A stretch of DNA of 64,000 nucleotides from Runella limosa DSM 17973. GTDB taxonomy: Bacteria > Bacteroidota > Bacteroidia > Cytophagales > Spirosomataceae. The stretch lies in assembly GCF_000482465.1 (NCBI RefSeq), contig NZ_KI519421.1, positions 441,856-505,855 on the forward strand. Reading direction: 5' to 3'. The notes beneath the pieces are model-generated. The model worked only from the letters and a program-made list of their open reading frames with translations, was not told where the DNA came from and ran no database searches. Below, piece by piece: positions 8,458-17,548 of this stretch (position 1 is its first letter; each line of letters opens with the position of its first letter). The position numbers and the translations under genes are program-made.

Positions 8458-10356
8458 TTATTCTTCCTCAATCCTGGCCTCAAAGAAATATTCTCGCGGG
8501 GTTTGTTGCGTCATTTTTTTGAAAGCGCGGTTGAAAGCCGTTTTTGAATTAAACCCTACTTCAAAGGCAATGGCCAAAAGGGTAAAGTGTTTGTTGCGTG
8601 GGTCTTCAAAACGTTGTTTAAATTCTTCGATTCGGTACTCATTGACAAAGTCAAAAAAGTTTTTGTTGTAGCCTTCATTGATAATTTTTGACAATAAATG
8701 AGGCGCAAGTTTTAATTTCTGGGCCAATTCATTGAGCGTCAATCCAGGGTTGGTATAAGGCTTATGTTGCTGCATGTAGGTTTCCAATTTGCTTTTGTAC
8801 CCACCCAAATTTTCGAGCGTGTCCGCCTCTTTTTCTAAAACGGGAGTCAAAGCATCTTGCAAAGCAATCGTAACGGTAGGCTCTTCGGTAGGTTTTAGGA
8901 AAGGTTGAGGTTTGGCTTGAATTTTAAAAATTTCGGGTTGGTGAATGGCAAAATACCCCAGAAAGTAGGGAATAGTCGAAAACGCTAACCAAATCGTGTC
9001 AATGCTTTTCTGGACAATCGAAACCGTTTCAATTTTGAAAAAATACCCCACGCCAAATAACAAGCCTGAAAAAAGCCAAAGCACCAAACACACCAATTGT
9101 AGGCCCAAAACCGTCGAAAGGTATTGAAGGTTGTACTCAGAAGAAGATTGATTGGCAGCCAATGCCCGATACGAACGAATGGCACGATAACACACCATCC
9201 AGTAGTACAAATTGGTCAAAAGTGCCAGCGTTCCTGTTCCCCAAAACAACCAAACGATGTCGATTTCACGGTTGACAATTTTGATTTGAAGGCGCTTTTC
9301 TTCCATAAAAAAGAAAGGAAGATAGACCAGCAACTGAACCACTGGCAATAAAAAATGCCCCCACCAGTGTCGCGGAAATTTGGGGATTTTGAAAAGCAGT
9401 TTTTGAATGTAAAAATAGAAAAGTGGGGCGTACAAAAACAGCGCGAAATCGGGTATAAGTAGCATCTTAGTATATTCTTGCGCTACTTCACGGTATGCAC
9501 TGACCACTTTGATAGCCACTACCACAGCCATAAACGCCAGCGAAACCACCAACCAACGATTGGCGTGTCGGTTGTAGTCCTGCATAGAAGTAATGGCAAT
9601 GATTAATAAAATGCTTTGAAAAGCCGAAAACAACAGCAGAAGATCATAAATAGAAATGGAACGAAACGTCCCCGAAAGATCTTCCCAAGACTGAATTTCT
9701 GCTTCAATATTCTCATTGTTAAGCACTTTACCACGATAAAGCAGGCGATTGGGACGGGTTTTTCCGTATTCTTGTCCTTCAACGCTGTTCCAATCTCCTC
9801 GGGTAAACTTATATTCAAGTCTCGGTAAGTCAGAAGCTACCGTCACGCGGTACGTACCATCGACTTGCTTTCTAAGACGAAAATCTTCATCGCCAGCGTG
9901 CCAATTGTTAAAATTTCCCACAATAAACAAACTGGCATCTTTGGGGGTATTTTCGGGGATTTGGGTTACCACAAAATGATAAGTCGCCCTTGCCTCCCAC
10001 CCGTCAACGGTAAGCTGAACCAGTTTCGGATTCTTTTCTTTAAAACGATAATATACCCTATCTGCCCGACTTCCTCCTTTATCGTCCCCTTCCACCAGTC
10101 CCCAATTCCCTTGGGTAATTTTGTATTTAAAAACGGTGAGGGTATCGGGCAAATCAATATAATATACACCTGATTCCGAGCGCTTTAGCTCATACGCTAA
10201 ATCTCCTGGTTGCCAATTATTAAAATCAGTTGCGAGAAAAAGGCGCTGGTTCGCGGTTTTGAACGGCGCATGACGTAGCACTTCAATCCTTACTTGTCCC
10301 ACGACAAACAAAGGAAACAAGATACCCATCAAACAGCGCCACCAATTCTTCATCAC
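8458..10356 (-). CDS. membrane AraC-type regulator with two starch-binding-like modules
   Basis: Likely one-component sensor for alpha-glucans, 632 residues. A signal peptide (ending LFVVGQ, about 21) is followed by two related modules of about 75 residues (about 35-108 and 140-215). Each has an FNNW(Q/H).GD motif and a YK(I/F)T.G(N/D)W..VEG motif, the pattern of CBM20/CBM48-like starch and glycogen binding modules. Seven hydrophobic segments follow (about 235-258, 268-288, 300-320, 333-351, 367-388, 412-434, 452-472). The cytoplasmic C-terminus (about 535-632) is an AraC helix-turn-helix pair with LNELAQKLKLAPHLLSKIINE and HFTLLAIAFEVGFNSKTAFNRAFKK. It sits just upstream of susC, as sus regulators do. 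Classic Bacteroides SusR is a different one-piece protein, so the architecture is noteworthy. The module assignment is my reading of motifs; the HTH is certain. Confidence 0.8.
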   Translation of the reverse strand: MMKNWWRCLMGILFPLFVVGQVRIEVLRHAPFKTANQRLFLATDFNNWQPGDLAYELKRSESGVYYIDLPDTLTVFKYKITQGNWGLVEGDDKGGSRADRVYYRFKEKNPKLVQLTVDGWEARATYHFVVTQIPENTPKDASLFIVGNFNNWHAGDEDFRLRKQVDGTYRVTVASDLPRLEYKFTRGDWNSVEGQEYGKTRPNRLLYRGKVLNNENIEAEIQSWEDLSGTFRSISIYDLLLLFSAFQSILLIIAITSMQDYNRHANRWLVVSLAFMAVVVAIKVVSAYREVAQEYTKMLLIPDFALFLYAPLFYFYIQKLLFKIPKFPRHWWGHFLLPVVQLLVYLPFFFMEEKRLQIKIVNREIDIVWLFWGTGTLALLTNLYYWMVCYRAIRSYRALAANQSSSEYNLQYLSTVLGLQLVCLVLWLFSGLLFGVGYFFKIETVSIVQKSIDTIWLAFSTIPYFLGYFAIHQPEIFKIQAKPQPFLKPTEEPTVTIALQDALTPVLEKEADTLENLGGYKSKLETYMQQHKPYTNPGLTLNELAQKLKLAPHLLSKIINEGYNKNFFDFVNEYRIEEFKQRFEDPRNKHFTLLAIAFEVGFNSKTAFNRAFKKMTQQTPREYFFEARIEEE

Positions 10357-10378
10357 GATTTAGTATTAAGTAATAATG

Positions 10379-10386
10379 CAAAAATA
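10379..10386 (-). promoter_or_regulatory. possible -7 box of the AraC-type regulator
   Basis: Minus strand TATTTTTG matches TAnnTTTG 22 bp before the start codon. No matching TTG element at the usual distance, so this is weak. Confidence 0.25.
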
Positions 10387-10495
10387 GACTTTCCAAGTTT
10401 TAGGCTTATACTATTGACAATCAGGAGAATTATAAACTTGCCGCGGCGGCGGACCGCAAAGTCTCGTCTAATTCTGCGTAAGTACTTAAGTCCAA

Positions 10496-11290
10496 TTAAA
10501 CAGCCACGGGAGCTTTAATAGCTGGCCATGGATTATAATTTTCGAGGGTAAAATCCTCAAATGTAAAGTCAAATACACTCTTCACGTCGGGATTGAGCTT
10601 CATATTTGGCAGCTCTCTAGGCGCTCGACTAAGTTGTAACTCAACTTGTTCCAAATGGTTAAGATAAATGTGGGTATCTCCGCCTGTCCAAATAAAATCA
10701 CCGTACTCAAAGCCGCATTCTTGGGCAATCATCATCGTTAACAACGCATAACTAGCGATGTTGAAGGGCACGCCCAAAAACACATCGGCACTCCGTTGGT
10801 ATAGCTGACAAGAAAGTTTATTATCGGCCACATAAAACTGAAACAAAGCATGGCAAGGGCTGAGTGCCATTTTTGACAAATCCGCAGGATTCCAAGCCGA
10901 AACGATAATCCGACGCGAATCGGGGCTGTTTTTGAGTTGTTTCAAGACATCCATAAACTGGTCAATCACCTGTCCGTTAGGGGCTTCCCAGCTACGCCAT
11001 TGTTTTCCATAGACGGGGCCTAAATTACCGTCGGCGTCGGCCCATTCGTCCCAGATACTTACGCCGTTGTCTTTGAGGTATTTGATGTTGGTATCGCCTT
11101 TTAAAAACCAAAGTAATTCATGGATGATTGATTTGGTATGCACTTTTTTGGTCGTAACCAATGGAAAACCTTTTTGTAAATCAAAACGCATTTGGTAACC
11201 AAATACACTAATAGTGCCTGTCCCTGTGCGGTCGGTTTTGCGGGTTCCGTTGGCTAAAATATGGCGAAGTAAGTCGTGGTATTGTTGCAT
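10496..11290 (-). CDS. thyA: thymidylate synthase
   Basis: Makes dTMP from dUMP with methylene-tetrahydrofolate. The 264 residues equal the length of the Escherichia coli enzyme. Catalytic Cys146 lies in [14 protein letters not shown]; also visible are the phosphate-binding [11 protein letters not shown] (two Arg), the folate-site [12 protein letters not shown] and the N-terminal RTGTGT loop. The usual DHFR gene (folA) is not next to it. Instead the start lies 11 bp after the stop of an HNH nuclease gene, so thyA appears to be read from the same message as the defence-like pair, unless it has its own promoter inside that gene. Confidence 0.97.
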   Translation of the reverse strand: MQQYHDLLRHILANGTRKTDRTGTGTISVFGYQMRFDLQKGFPLVTTKKVHTKSIIHELLWFLKGDTNIKYLKDNGVSIWDEWADADGNLGPVYGKQWRSWEAPNGQVIDQFMDVLKQLKNSPDSRRIIVSAWNPADLSKMALSPCHALFQFYVADNKLSCQLYQRSADVFLGVPFNIASYALLTMMIAQECGFEYGDFIWTGGDTHIYLNHLEQVELQLSRAPRELPNMKLNPDVKSVFDFTFEDFTLENYNPWPAIKAPVAV

Positions 11291-11301
11291 TGTTGGTTTA
11301 A

Positions 11302-11916
11302 TTAATCGTCAAACATAAATCTAAAATTGTAATCCGACAAAAATGGTTCTTCATCTTTTCTAAAACGCTCAAAGGCATGACGACGACTGACACACATACT
11401 AGGGTGATTCAAATCAAATATCCGAATGGTAGCCTCTGCACTGGCTTTTTCCTCCTCTGAGGCTTGAGGATTGGGTATTAGAATATGACTGTTATAGTCG
11501 TAAACGAAGAACCGATAAAATTCATAGTCAATTGCATCAGGTCTTAAAAGGACTATTTCAAATTGACTTCCTTTGGAGTCTTGGCAGTGTTTACAAGCAA
11601 TGTATAAGTTTTCCCATTTACAAACTTCCTGATAATACGCTGGATGTGTTTTGGGATGAAAATGGTCAATGGTATCATCCCCTCTTTTTAACGGAAAACC
11701 GTCACAATAAGAACAATGTTTATCAGTCATTTCCATCAAATCAGACAAAAGATGCTGATTCAGCTTTTTACCTTCGATTTGTGGCCATTGAAACGTGAAA
11801 GAAGGGTTTTGAGCCCGATTTTGAGCGTAGCGTTCCCCAAACCATTCCCACCGAGGCTTTCCTTCGACGGTTTTTGACAACACTTCTGGCACTTCTTTAC
11901 CTTCAAACTTTCTCAT
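11302..11916 (-). CDS. HNH nuclease of a Septu-like pair (PtuB-like)
   Basis: Small HNH-family nuclease, 204 residues, probably the effector of a two-gene defence system. Zinc and active-site features can be placed: C68xxC71 (DKHCSYCDG), the catalytic IDHFHPK with D84-H85, Asn103 in [12 protein letters not shown], and a second zinc pair C108xxC111. This CxxC-DH-N-CxxC layout is the one of PtuB and related retron/Septu HNH proteins. The ATG overlaps the stop of the ATPase gene by four bases (ATGA), so translation is coupled. The N-terminal region with [18 protein letters not shown] carries no motif I recognise. Alternatives are an HNH restriction-like nuclease outside Septu. I am confident of the nuclease fold and less so of the system name. 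Confidence 0.8.
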   Translation of the reverse strand: MRKFEGKEVPEVLSKTVEGKPRWEWFGERYAQNRAQNPSFTFQWPQIEGKKLNQHLLSDLMEMTDKHCSYCDGFPLKRGDDTIDHFHPKTHPAYYQEVCKWENLYIACKHCQDSKGSQFEIVLLRPDAIDYEFYRFFVYDYNSHILIPNPQASEEEKASAEATIRIFDLNHPSMCVSRRHAFERFRKDEEPFLSDYNFRFMFDD

Positions 11917-13223
11917 ACTTCAGTAAACGAAAAATCCTGATTCGTAAGGCGCTTTAACTGACGAAGTTCCATTCCCACGATACTGTCTAACTCTGTACTT
12001 TGTCCTAAAAGTTCTTTCACCAGTTGATGCAATCGAAGAGCGTCATCTTGGCGCTGTTCAGCCAAAAAAGACGTTTTTAACGCCTGAAAATCCTGTAATT
12101 TCCTTTCTACTTCAACCCCAAATCGTTCTTTTACTCCAAATATTTCCTCCAAAATATAATCATAACTTTTGGCGTCTTCCGACAAGATAGGCGGCCCTGC
12201 CAACACGCTGTAGCCATCTTTTTTCTCAAAACGATGCACCCAAGCGCCATCCACCGAACCCACTACAAAAGGAGAATGAGTTGAAATAAATATTTGAGCG
12301 TTTTTGAATAGTTTTTGGACAACAGGTAAAATTTTTCGCTGCCATGCGGGATGCAGATGGACTTCGATTTCGTCCAGTAGCAAGATAAAATTTCGTTCCA
12401 AAACGGGAGTATCATTGACCCATTTTAGCCGATCCATCCGCATCAACAAATCCCCCATCCAACTTACCATAGATTTCAGGCCGTCGGGGAGTTGGTCGAA
12501 ATTCAAGGTTTGGCCATCTATTGTAATTTTAACTCTTAATAGTTCTTCCTCTAAGTCAAAGTTAATTTCTGATTCTGTAATTTCACTCAGAGTATTTTCT
12601 AAAGTTTCAATAGTTGAACGATACTGCTTTGCTCTCCTATAATCTCCCTTTCCTTTGGCTATCAGTTCACGAGTTTGAATATTTACTAACCATTGAATAA
12701 GATTCTGTGGATTAATAGAAGCATTAAAGTCTGTAGCATTTTTTATAGGTGATTCTTCAATTTCATTAATTCCTTTTATTTTAATATTTGATACCCTCCT
12801 GTAGCCTGAATAACCAAAAAATGCAAGCCCAAAATACATATCACTTATAAATAGATTTGGTAAAGGTGCGGCTCTAACATATTCATCCAAAGCTGCTGGC
12901 AAATAATCTCCAGTTTGAGCATAAGGCTGACCTCCCAAAACCCAAGTAATAGGATATATAGATTCAGAATACTTTATCTTAAAAGAAGACTTACTTATCT
13001 CATCAACTTTCCAAAATTTTTTAAGTAAATTGTATACTTGAAAAGAAATATTAGTTGGTTCGGCTAAAGCTTCAAGTATTGTACTTTTACCCGTCCCATT
13101 TTCCCCCGTCAGAATATGAATTTCGGCTCTATCAACGTCTTTTTTTAGTGGAAAATCTAATTTAAGATGCTTAAAAGGCCCAATTTCGTTTATTTCTAAA
13201 CTCTCAATCCGAAAGTTTTCCAT
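11913..13223 (-). CDS. AAA/ABC-type ATPase of a Septu-like pair (PtuA-like)
   Basis: ATPase of 436 residues in the OLD/RecF-like group without a Toprim domain. Walker A GENGTGKST (40-48), signature-like LPDGLKSMVSWMGDLL (about 245-260), Walker B with LLLDEIEVHLHPAW (281-294) and the switch His in ISTHSP (313-318). The region between about 60 and 240 is the variable insert with charged helices. In the Septu system PtuA assembles with PtuB and restrains or activates the nuclease on phage infection; I infer the same here from the order ATPase-HNH and the ATGA overlap. This version is shorter than many PtuA proteins. The central part of the gene looks richer in A+T than the surrounding housekeeping genes, which would suit acquisition by transfer. 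Confidence 0.8.
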   Translation of the reverse strand: MENFRIESLEINEIGPFKHLKLDFPLKKDVDRAEIHILTGENGTGKSTILEALAEPTNISFQVYNLLKKFWKVDEISKSSFKIKYSESIYPITWVLGGQPYAQTGDYLPAALDEYVRAAPLPNLFISDMYFGLAFFGYSGYRRVSNIKIKGINEIEESPIKNATDFNASINPQNLIQWLVNIQTRELIAKGKGDYRRAKQYRSTIETLENTLSEITESEINFDLEEELLRVKITIDGQTLNFDQLPDGLKSMVSWMGDLLMRMDRLKWVNDTPVLERNFILLLDEIEVHLHPAWQRKILPVVQKLFKNAQIFISTHSPFVVGSVDGAWVHRFEKKDGYSVLAGPPILSEDAKSYDYILEEIFGVKERFGVEVERKLQDFQALKTSFLAEQRQDDALRLHQLVKELLGQSTELDSIVGMELRQLKRLTNQDFSFTEV

Positions 13224-13254
13224 AGTTTTTGCGATTAAATCTGTCTCAAAATAA

Positions 13255-13284
13255 CAAAAAATGCCCCGCTATTGCTAGCAGGGC
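13255..13284 (-). terminator. intrinsic terminator between the 214-aa protein and the ATPase
   Basis: On the minus strand GCCCTGCT-AGCAAT-AGCGGGGC (8-bp stem with one G.T pair) is followed by ATTTTTTG. It ends the upstream 214-residue gene, so the ATPase/HNH pair should have its own promoter in the 60 bp before its start or internal to this gap. Confidence 0.7.
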
Positions 13285-13307
13285 TCGGGTTTTGAGAGTT
13301 GCATAGT

Positions 13308-13952
13308 TTAACCTTCAACCCGCCGCAGCTTCCAACTAGCCAAGATACTATCGGCTTTTTGTAAGGCATTTGCTTCAAAATACGTGTTGGAAGGTGCTTT
13401 CATTTGGGGTTGGTATCTTTTGGACACTTCGTCCATCACACGGTTTCTGGTTTCAACGCTAATTTCGCCATTGGATGAAGCTTCAAATAATTTTTCTTCT
13501 AATTCAATATTCATCTCCATCAAAATATCCGCGTTGTAATCTACTTCGAGCGAACTACTCCATTTTTTTTCGTCTAAATCATAACTCAAAGTCAACGTTT
13601 GAAACACCCCATTGCTTTTGAAATAGTAAGTGTCGCGTTCCAACGAACGTTTGCCGTTGGTGAGTACTACTGTTTTACTGATATGCTGGGGTAGTATGGT
13701 AGAATTATAAATTACCTTCTCTTGGTCTTCATATTTAAACCAATGTAAGTTGATGATATTATGGACTTTTACAGTATCTGTTGAAAAATACCATTTACGG
13801 CCAATGGGAGGAATCCCCAAACCTTCTCGTTCGTCGTTATATCCAGCCCCGAAATTTTCTCTCGACTTCCAGTTCTTAAATTTTGAGACAAGAAATATTA
13901 ATACCATCGCTAAACACAATGTCAAAACTAGAGGCATCCATTTACTTTGCAT
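13308..13952 (-). CDS. uncharacterised membrane-anchored protein
   Basis: 214 residues with no family I recognise. One N-terminal hydrophobic segment (about 7-23, PLVLTLCLAMVLIFLV) followed by KFKNWK suggests an inner-membrane anchor with the rest outside the cytoplasm, or an uncleaved signal. The remainder has alternating beta-like stretches (NGVFQTLTLSYDLDEKKWSSSLEVDY) and a charged helical tail. It lies upstream of the Septu-like pair on the same strand, but a terminator separates them, so I do not count it as part of that system. Confidence 0.6.
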   Translation of the reverse strand: MQSKWMPLVLTLCLAMVLIFLVSKFKNWKSRENFGAGYNDEREGLGIPPIGRKWYFSTDTVKVHNIINLHWFKYEDQEKVIYNSTILPQHISKTVVLTNGKRSLERDTYYFKSNGVFQTLTLSYDLDEKKWSSSLEVDYNADILMEMNIELEEKLFEASSNGEISVETRNRVMDEVSKRYQPQMKAPSNTYFEANALQKADSILASWKLRRVEG

Positions 13953-13977
13953 TGCTTGCAGGAGATAAGGTTAAACA

Positions 13978-14019
13978 AAAAAACTCGTCCGCGATAGGTA
14001 ACCTATTCTACGAACGAGT
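13978..14019 (-). terminator. terminator after mutB
   Basis: Stem ACTCGT/ACGAGT (13983-13988 with 14014-14019) enclosing a second short stem ATAGGT..ACCTAT. The minus strand continues into TTTTTTTG. It follows the methylmalonyl-CoA mutase large subunit. Confidence 0.65.
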
Positions 14020-14086
14020 AACTTATATTTTTAGTACAGAAAACAATGGGTTAGTTTTGATTCACACCTCAGTGTTTACAAAAGCG

Positions 14087-16240
14087 TTATCCCTCCCCCA
14101 TCAACTCCTTCAAGATTTTCTGAGCAGCAATGGAAATAATTGTCCCTGGGCCAAAAACGCCTTTTACCCCTGCTTTATACAAGAAATCATAATCTTGAGG
14201 AGGAATCACGCCGCCCGCAATCACCATAATATCTTCGCGGCCTAACTTTCTTAGTTCCTCAATTAGTTGCGGAACGAGGGTTTTGTGACCTGCCGCCAAA
14301 CTAGACGCACCCACCACGTGTACGTCGTTTTCCACCGCTTGGCGCGCTGTCTCCTCGGGGGTTTGGAACAGTGGCCCCATGTCCACGTCAAAACCCAAAT
14401 CGGCAAAGCTGGTTGCAATTACTTTGGCACCACGGTCGTGGCCGTCTTGTCCCATTTTAGCCACCATCAAGCGCGGACGACGCCCTTCAAGTTCGGCAAA
14501 ACGGTCAGCCATTTCGCGGGCCACGCGGAAGTTTTCATCATCCGAAACCTCCGCACTATATACTCCTGAAATTGAACGTATCACGGCTTTATATCTTCCA
14601 AAAACTTTTTCCATTGCCTCCGAAATCTCTCCCAACGTGGCGCGCAAACGCGCTGCTTTTACCGCCAAACTGAGCAAATTAGAGTCAAAATCCGTTCCTC
14701 CTTGCTTGTGGCACGCCTCCGTAATGGCCTCCAATGCCTCCCTTACTTTTTCGGGGTCACGCTCGGCTTTTAGGCGATTCAACCTCGCAATTTGCGACTC
14801 TCGAACCGCCTGATTATCCACCTCCAAAATATCAAGGGCTTTTTCGGAATCAGGTTTAAATTTATTAACGCCCACAATGATGTCTTTTCCGCTGTCGATG
14901 CGGGCTTGTTTGCGGGCTGCCGCTTCTTCGATGCGCATTTTGGGCAAACCTGCCTCAATCGCCTTGGTCATGCCACCCATTTGCTCCACTTCTTCTATCA
15001 ACGCCCACGCCTTTTCCGTCAGTTCTTTGGTCAAATATTCGACATAATAACTTCCCCCCCACGGATCCACCACGCGACAAATATCCGTTTCGTTTTGAAG
15101 ATACAATTGAGTATTCCGAGCAATCCGCGCCGAAAAATCGGTAGGGAGGGCAATCGCCTCGTCGAGCGAATTGGTGTGCAAACTTTGGGTATGCCCCAAG
15201 GCCGCCGCCATCGCTTCAATCGCCGTACGCGCGACGTTATTGAACGGGTCTTGTTCGGTCAGCGACCAGCCTGAGGTTTGGCAGTGGGTACGCAATGCCA
15301 GCGATTTTTTGTTTTTGGGAGAAAATTGATTCACAATTTTTGCCCACAACAACCGCCCTGCGCGCATTTTGGCAATTTCCATAAAATGATTCATGCCAAT
15401 CCCCCAAAAGAACGACAAACGCGGCGCAAAATCATCAATGTCCATACCCGCCGCCAATCCCGTCCGAATGTATTCCATCCCATCGGCCAACGTGTAGGCA
15501 AGTTCAATGTGAGCTGGTGCGCCCGCTTCGTGCATGTGGTAGCCACTGATACTGATGCTGTTGAATTTGGGCATAAAACGGCTTGCGTACGCAAAAATAT
15601 CCCCGATAATGCGCATACTAGGCGCTGGCGGATAGATGTAGGTATTGCGCACCATAAACTCTTTCAAAATATCGTTCTGAATCGTCCCCGCCAACTGTTC
15701 GGGAGAAACGCCTTGTTCTTCCGCCGCTAAAATATAAAAGGCCATAATCGGAACCACAGCCCCGTTCATGGTCATCGAAACCGACATTTGGTCAAGGGGA
15801 ATCTGGTCGAAAAGAATTTTCATATCCTCGACACTGTCAATGGCCACCCCTGCTTTGCCTACGTCACCCACTACCCTCGGATGGTCGGAATCGTACCCAC
15901 GGTGCGTTGCTAAATCAAACGCCACGGAAAGTCCTTTCTGGCCTGCGGCTAAGTTTCTACGGTAAAAGGCGTTGGACTCCTCCGCCGTTGAAAAACCAGC
16001 GTACTGCCGTACGGTCCAAGGTTGCATCACGTACATGGTGCTGTAAGGCCCTCGCAAAAAGGGAGGAATCCCCGCCGCAAACCCCAAGTGCTCGGCATCG
16101 GCTACGTCTGCTTTGGTAAACGTCGTCTTTACTTTAATGCCTTCGGCGGTTACGAAGGGTTTCGCTCCCTCCCACAGTTTATCATACTGACGCAAGGAGA
16201 CATCTAGTTCTTTTTTTATGTTGAGGAAGTTGGGTTTCAT
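14087..16240 (-). CDS. mutB: methylmalonyl-CoA mutase, large (catalytic) subunit
   Basis: Adenosylcobalamin-dependent interconversion of methylmalonyl-CoA and succinyl-CoA, 717 residues, normal length. The TIM barrel contains [11 protein letters not shown] with the substrate Tyr about 80 and [10 protein letters not shown] with the active-site His about 235. The C-terminal B12 domain has the base-off signature D599-G-H601-D-R-G604 ([12 protein letters not shown]) and the following [12 protein letters not shown] and [10 protein letters not shown] stretches. The small subunit is encoded about 1.3 kb upstream on the same strand, separated by a permease gene and tandem repeats, rather than adjacent. 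No cobalamin riboswitch was recognised upstream. Confidence 0.97.
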   Translation of the reverse strand: MKPNFLNIKKELDVSLRQYDKLWEGAKPFVTAEGIKVKTTFTKADVADAEHLGFAAGIPPFLRGPYSTMYVMQPWTVRQYAGFSTAEESNAFYRRNLAAGQKGLSVAFDLATHRGYDSDHPRVVGDVGKAGVAIDSVEDMKILFDQIPLDQMSVSMTMNGAVVPIMAFYILAAEEQGVSPEQLAGTIQNDILKEFMVRNTYIYPPAPSMRIIGDIFAYASRFMPKFNSISISGYHMHEAGAPAHIELAYTLADGMEYIRTGLAAGMDIDDFAPRLSFFWGIGMNHFMEIAKMRAGRLLWAKIVNQFSPKNKKSLALRTHCQTSGWSLTEQDPFNNVARTAIEAMAAALGHTQSLHTNSLDEAIALPTDFSARIARNTQLYLQNETDICRVVDPWGGSYYVEYLTKELTEKAWALIEEVEQMGGMTKAIEAGLPKMRIEEAAARKQARIDSGKDIIVGVNKFKPDSEKALDILEVDNQAVRESQIARLNRLKAERDPEKVREALEAITEACHKQGGTDFDSNLLSLAVKAARLRATLGEISEAMEKVFGRYKAVIRSISGVYSAEVSDDENFRVAREMADRFAELEGRRPRLMVAKMGQDGHDRGAKVIATSFADLGFDVDMGPLFQTPEETARQAVENDVHVVGASSLAAGHKTLVPQLIEELRKLGREDIMVIAGGVIPPQDYDFLYKAGVKGVFGPGTIISIAAQKILKELMGEG

Positions 16241-16270
16241 AATTTATATCTCAAAATTTTAATTCAAAGT

Positions 16271-16500
16271 ATTTTTTTCTCGCAGATGAGTACAGATTAA
16301 GTCCACGCAGAAAACACGGATAACCTCTGCGAACATCTGAGATTTGCATCTGTGAATTTCTGTGAAAAACCTTTTTTCTCGCAGATGAGTACAGATTAAG
16401 TCCACGCAGAAAACACGGATAACCTCTGCGAACATCTGAGATTTGCATCTGTGGATTTCTGTGAAAAGCCTTTTTTCTCGCAGATGTGCACAGATGAGTG
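16271..16500. repeat. 99-bp tandem repeat, about 2.3 copies
   Basis: The unit beginning CGCAGATGAGTACAGATTAA recurs at 16281, 16380 and, partially, 16479, a period of exactly 99 bp. The two full copies are nearly identical (differences at GTGAATTTC/GTGGATTTC and AAAACC/AAAGCC). It contains repeated GCAGA/TCTGC and CATCTG/CAGATG words on both strands, so it can fold on itself. Because 99 is divisible by three, it leaves an 84-codon open frame on the minus strand; that frame is an artefact. It fills the gap between the permease and mutB. Confidence 0.9.
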
Positions 16501-16501
16501 T

Positions 16502-17536
16502 TCATTTATCAGGCCCCAAAAACGTCGCTAAGGGCTTCCACTCGTCCACATTATCGGCAATGAGTTTTAAGATTGCCACAAAAGGCAGAAACAACACCAT
16601 GCCCGATACTCCCCAAATGACCCCGCCCAAAAACAACGCCACCACCGACGCCAACATGTTTACCTTTAATTGGACGCCTACCACCCACGGAAAAATGACA
16701 TTGGCCTCTAAGTACTGAACAATCCCAAAAACCGCCACCACTCCCAACGGATACCAAATAGAATCGTGCAGCATCCATGCGACCGAAATTGGCAACAATG
16801 CTCCAATTGCAATTCCTACGTAGGGAATAATGGTCAAAATCGACGCAATAAAACCAAACAAAATTGCTTGGTTCAACCCCACAATGGCCAAGCCCACACT
16901 GTTGAGAATGCCTACAATCAAATATACCAAGAGCAATCCTTTGATATAGTTATAATAGGTATCTACTGTTTGCATCGCTACCACCCTTACTCGGTCGCGA
17001 TTAGCATCGCCAAAGAGTTCATATAAGCCCCGCATCAATAGTTCTCGGTAACTTAAAAACAAGGCCGTAAAAAGCGGTATCATCACCAAATTGAACAGTA
17101 AACTTGCCGTGGCATTGACCGTTCCTAACAACACTGCCCCCAATCGACTGCCCAAATTATTAGCCGTTTGTCGTAGCCAATTGATTTGCATATCAAGCGA
17201 AATATGCCATTGCGTCGTGAGCCACTGTTGAAAATCAACCAATATTTTGTCACTTTTCAGCGTCAATCGCGGTAGCTCCTGCCGTAACTCAACCACCTGC
17301 CACACCATAATTCCAACCAAGCCCGCGCCAATCACCAACACAATGGCCAAACAGGCAGCAATCGCGGCACTTCGTGGCCAGCGCCGACGTTCGAGCCATC
17401 GGCATAAAGGGTACAACACCATCGCAATCAGTAACCCAAACATCATCGGAATACTAATCACTTTGGTGAAATACATAATCACTGCTCCCATCAGCAGGAT
17501 TTGCAAATACCGACTTACTTTATCTGATGTAGTCAT
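16502..17536 (-). CDS. AI-2E family transporter (PerM-like permease)
   Basis: Inner-membrane protein of 344 residues of the AI-2 exporter/PerM/YdiK superfamily. Hydrophobic N-terminal helices (about 12-50, 61-85), a soluble central stretch (about 90-145) and a C-terminal bundle with the family signature regions (LLLVYLIVGILNSVGLAIVGL, IPYVGIAIGALLP, ANVIFPWVVGVQLKVN). The substrate of most members is unknown. It starts 12 bp after the mutA stop, so it is in one transcript with the methylmalonyl-CoA mutase small subunit, although no metabolic link is evident. Confidence 0.9.
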   Translation of the reverse strand: MTTSDKVSRYLQILLMGAVIMYFTKVISIPMMFGLLIAMVLYPLCRWLERRRWPRSAAIAACLAIVLVIGAGLVGIMVWQVVELRQELPRLTLKSDKILVDFQQWLTTQWHISLDMQINWLRQTANNLGSRLGAVLLGTVNATASLLFNLVMIPLFTALFLSYRELLMRGLYELFGDANRDRVRVVAMQTVDTYYNYIKGLLLVYLIVGILNSVGLAIVGLNQAILFGFIASILTIIPYVGIAIGALLPISVAWMLHDSIWYPLGVVAVFGIVQYLEANVIFPWVVGVQLKVNMLASVVALFLGGVIWGVSGMVLFLPFVAILKLIADNVDEWKPLATFLGPDK

Positions 17537-17548
17537 CCTATCCTATTT

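Noticed and set aside
13308..13952. Third member of the Septu-like system
   Set aside because: A terminator separates it from the ATPase, and neither sequence nor position ties it to the nuclease pair.
16271..16500. CRISPR array
   Set aside because: Repeats are 99 bp with no spacers between them, so it is a plain tandem repeat.
16251..16505. 84-codon open frame over the 99-bp repeat
   Set aside because: The frame exists because the repeat length is a multiple of three. Its protein is a mirror of the repeat (the same sequence twice) with no start signal or family.
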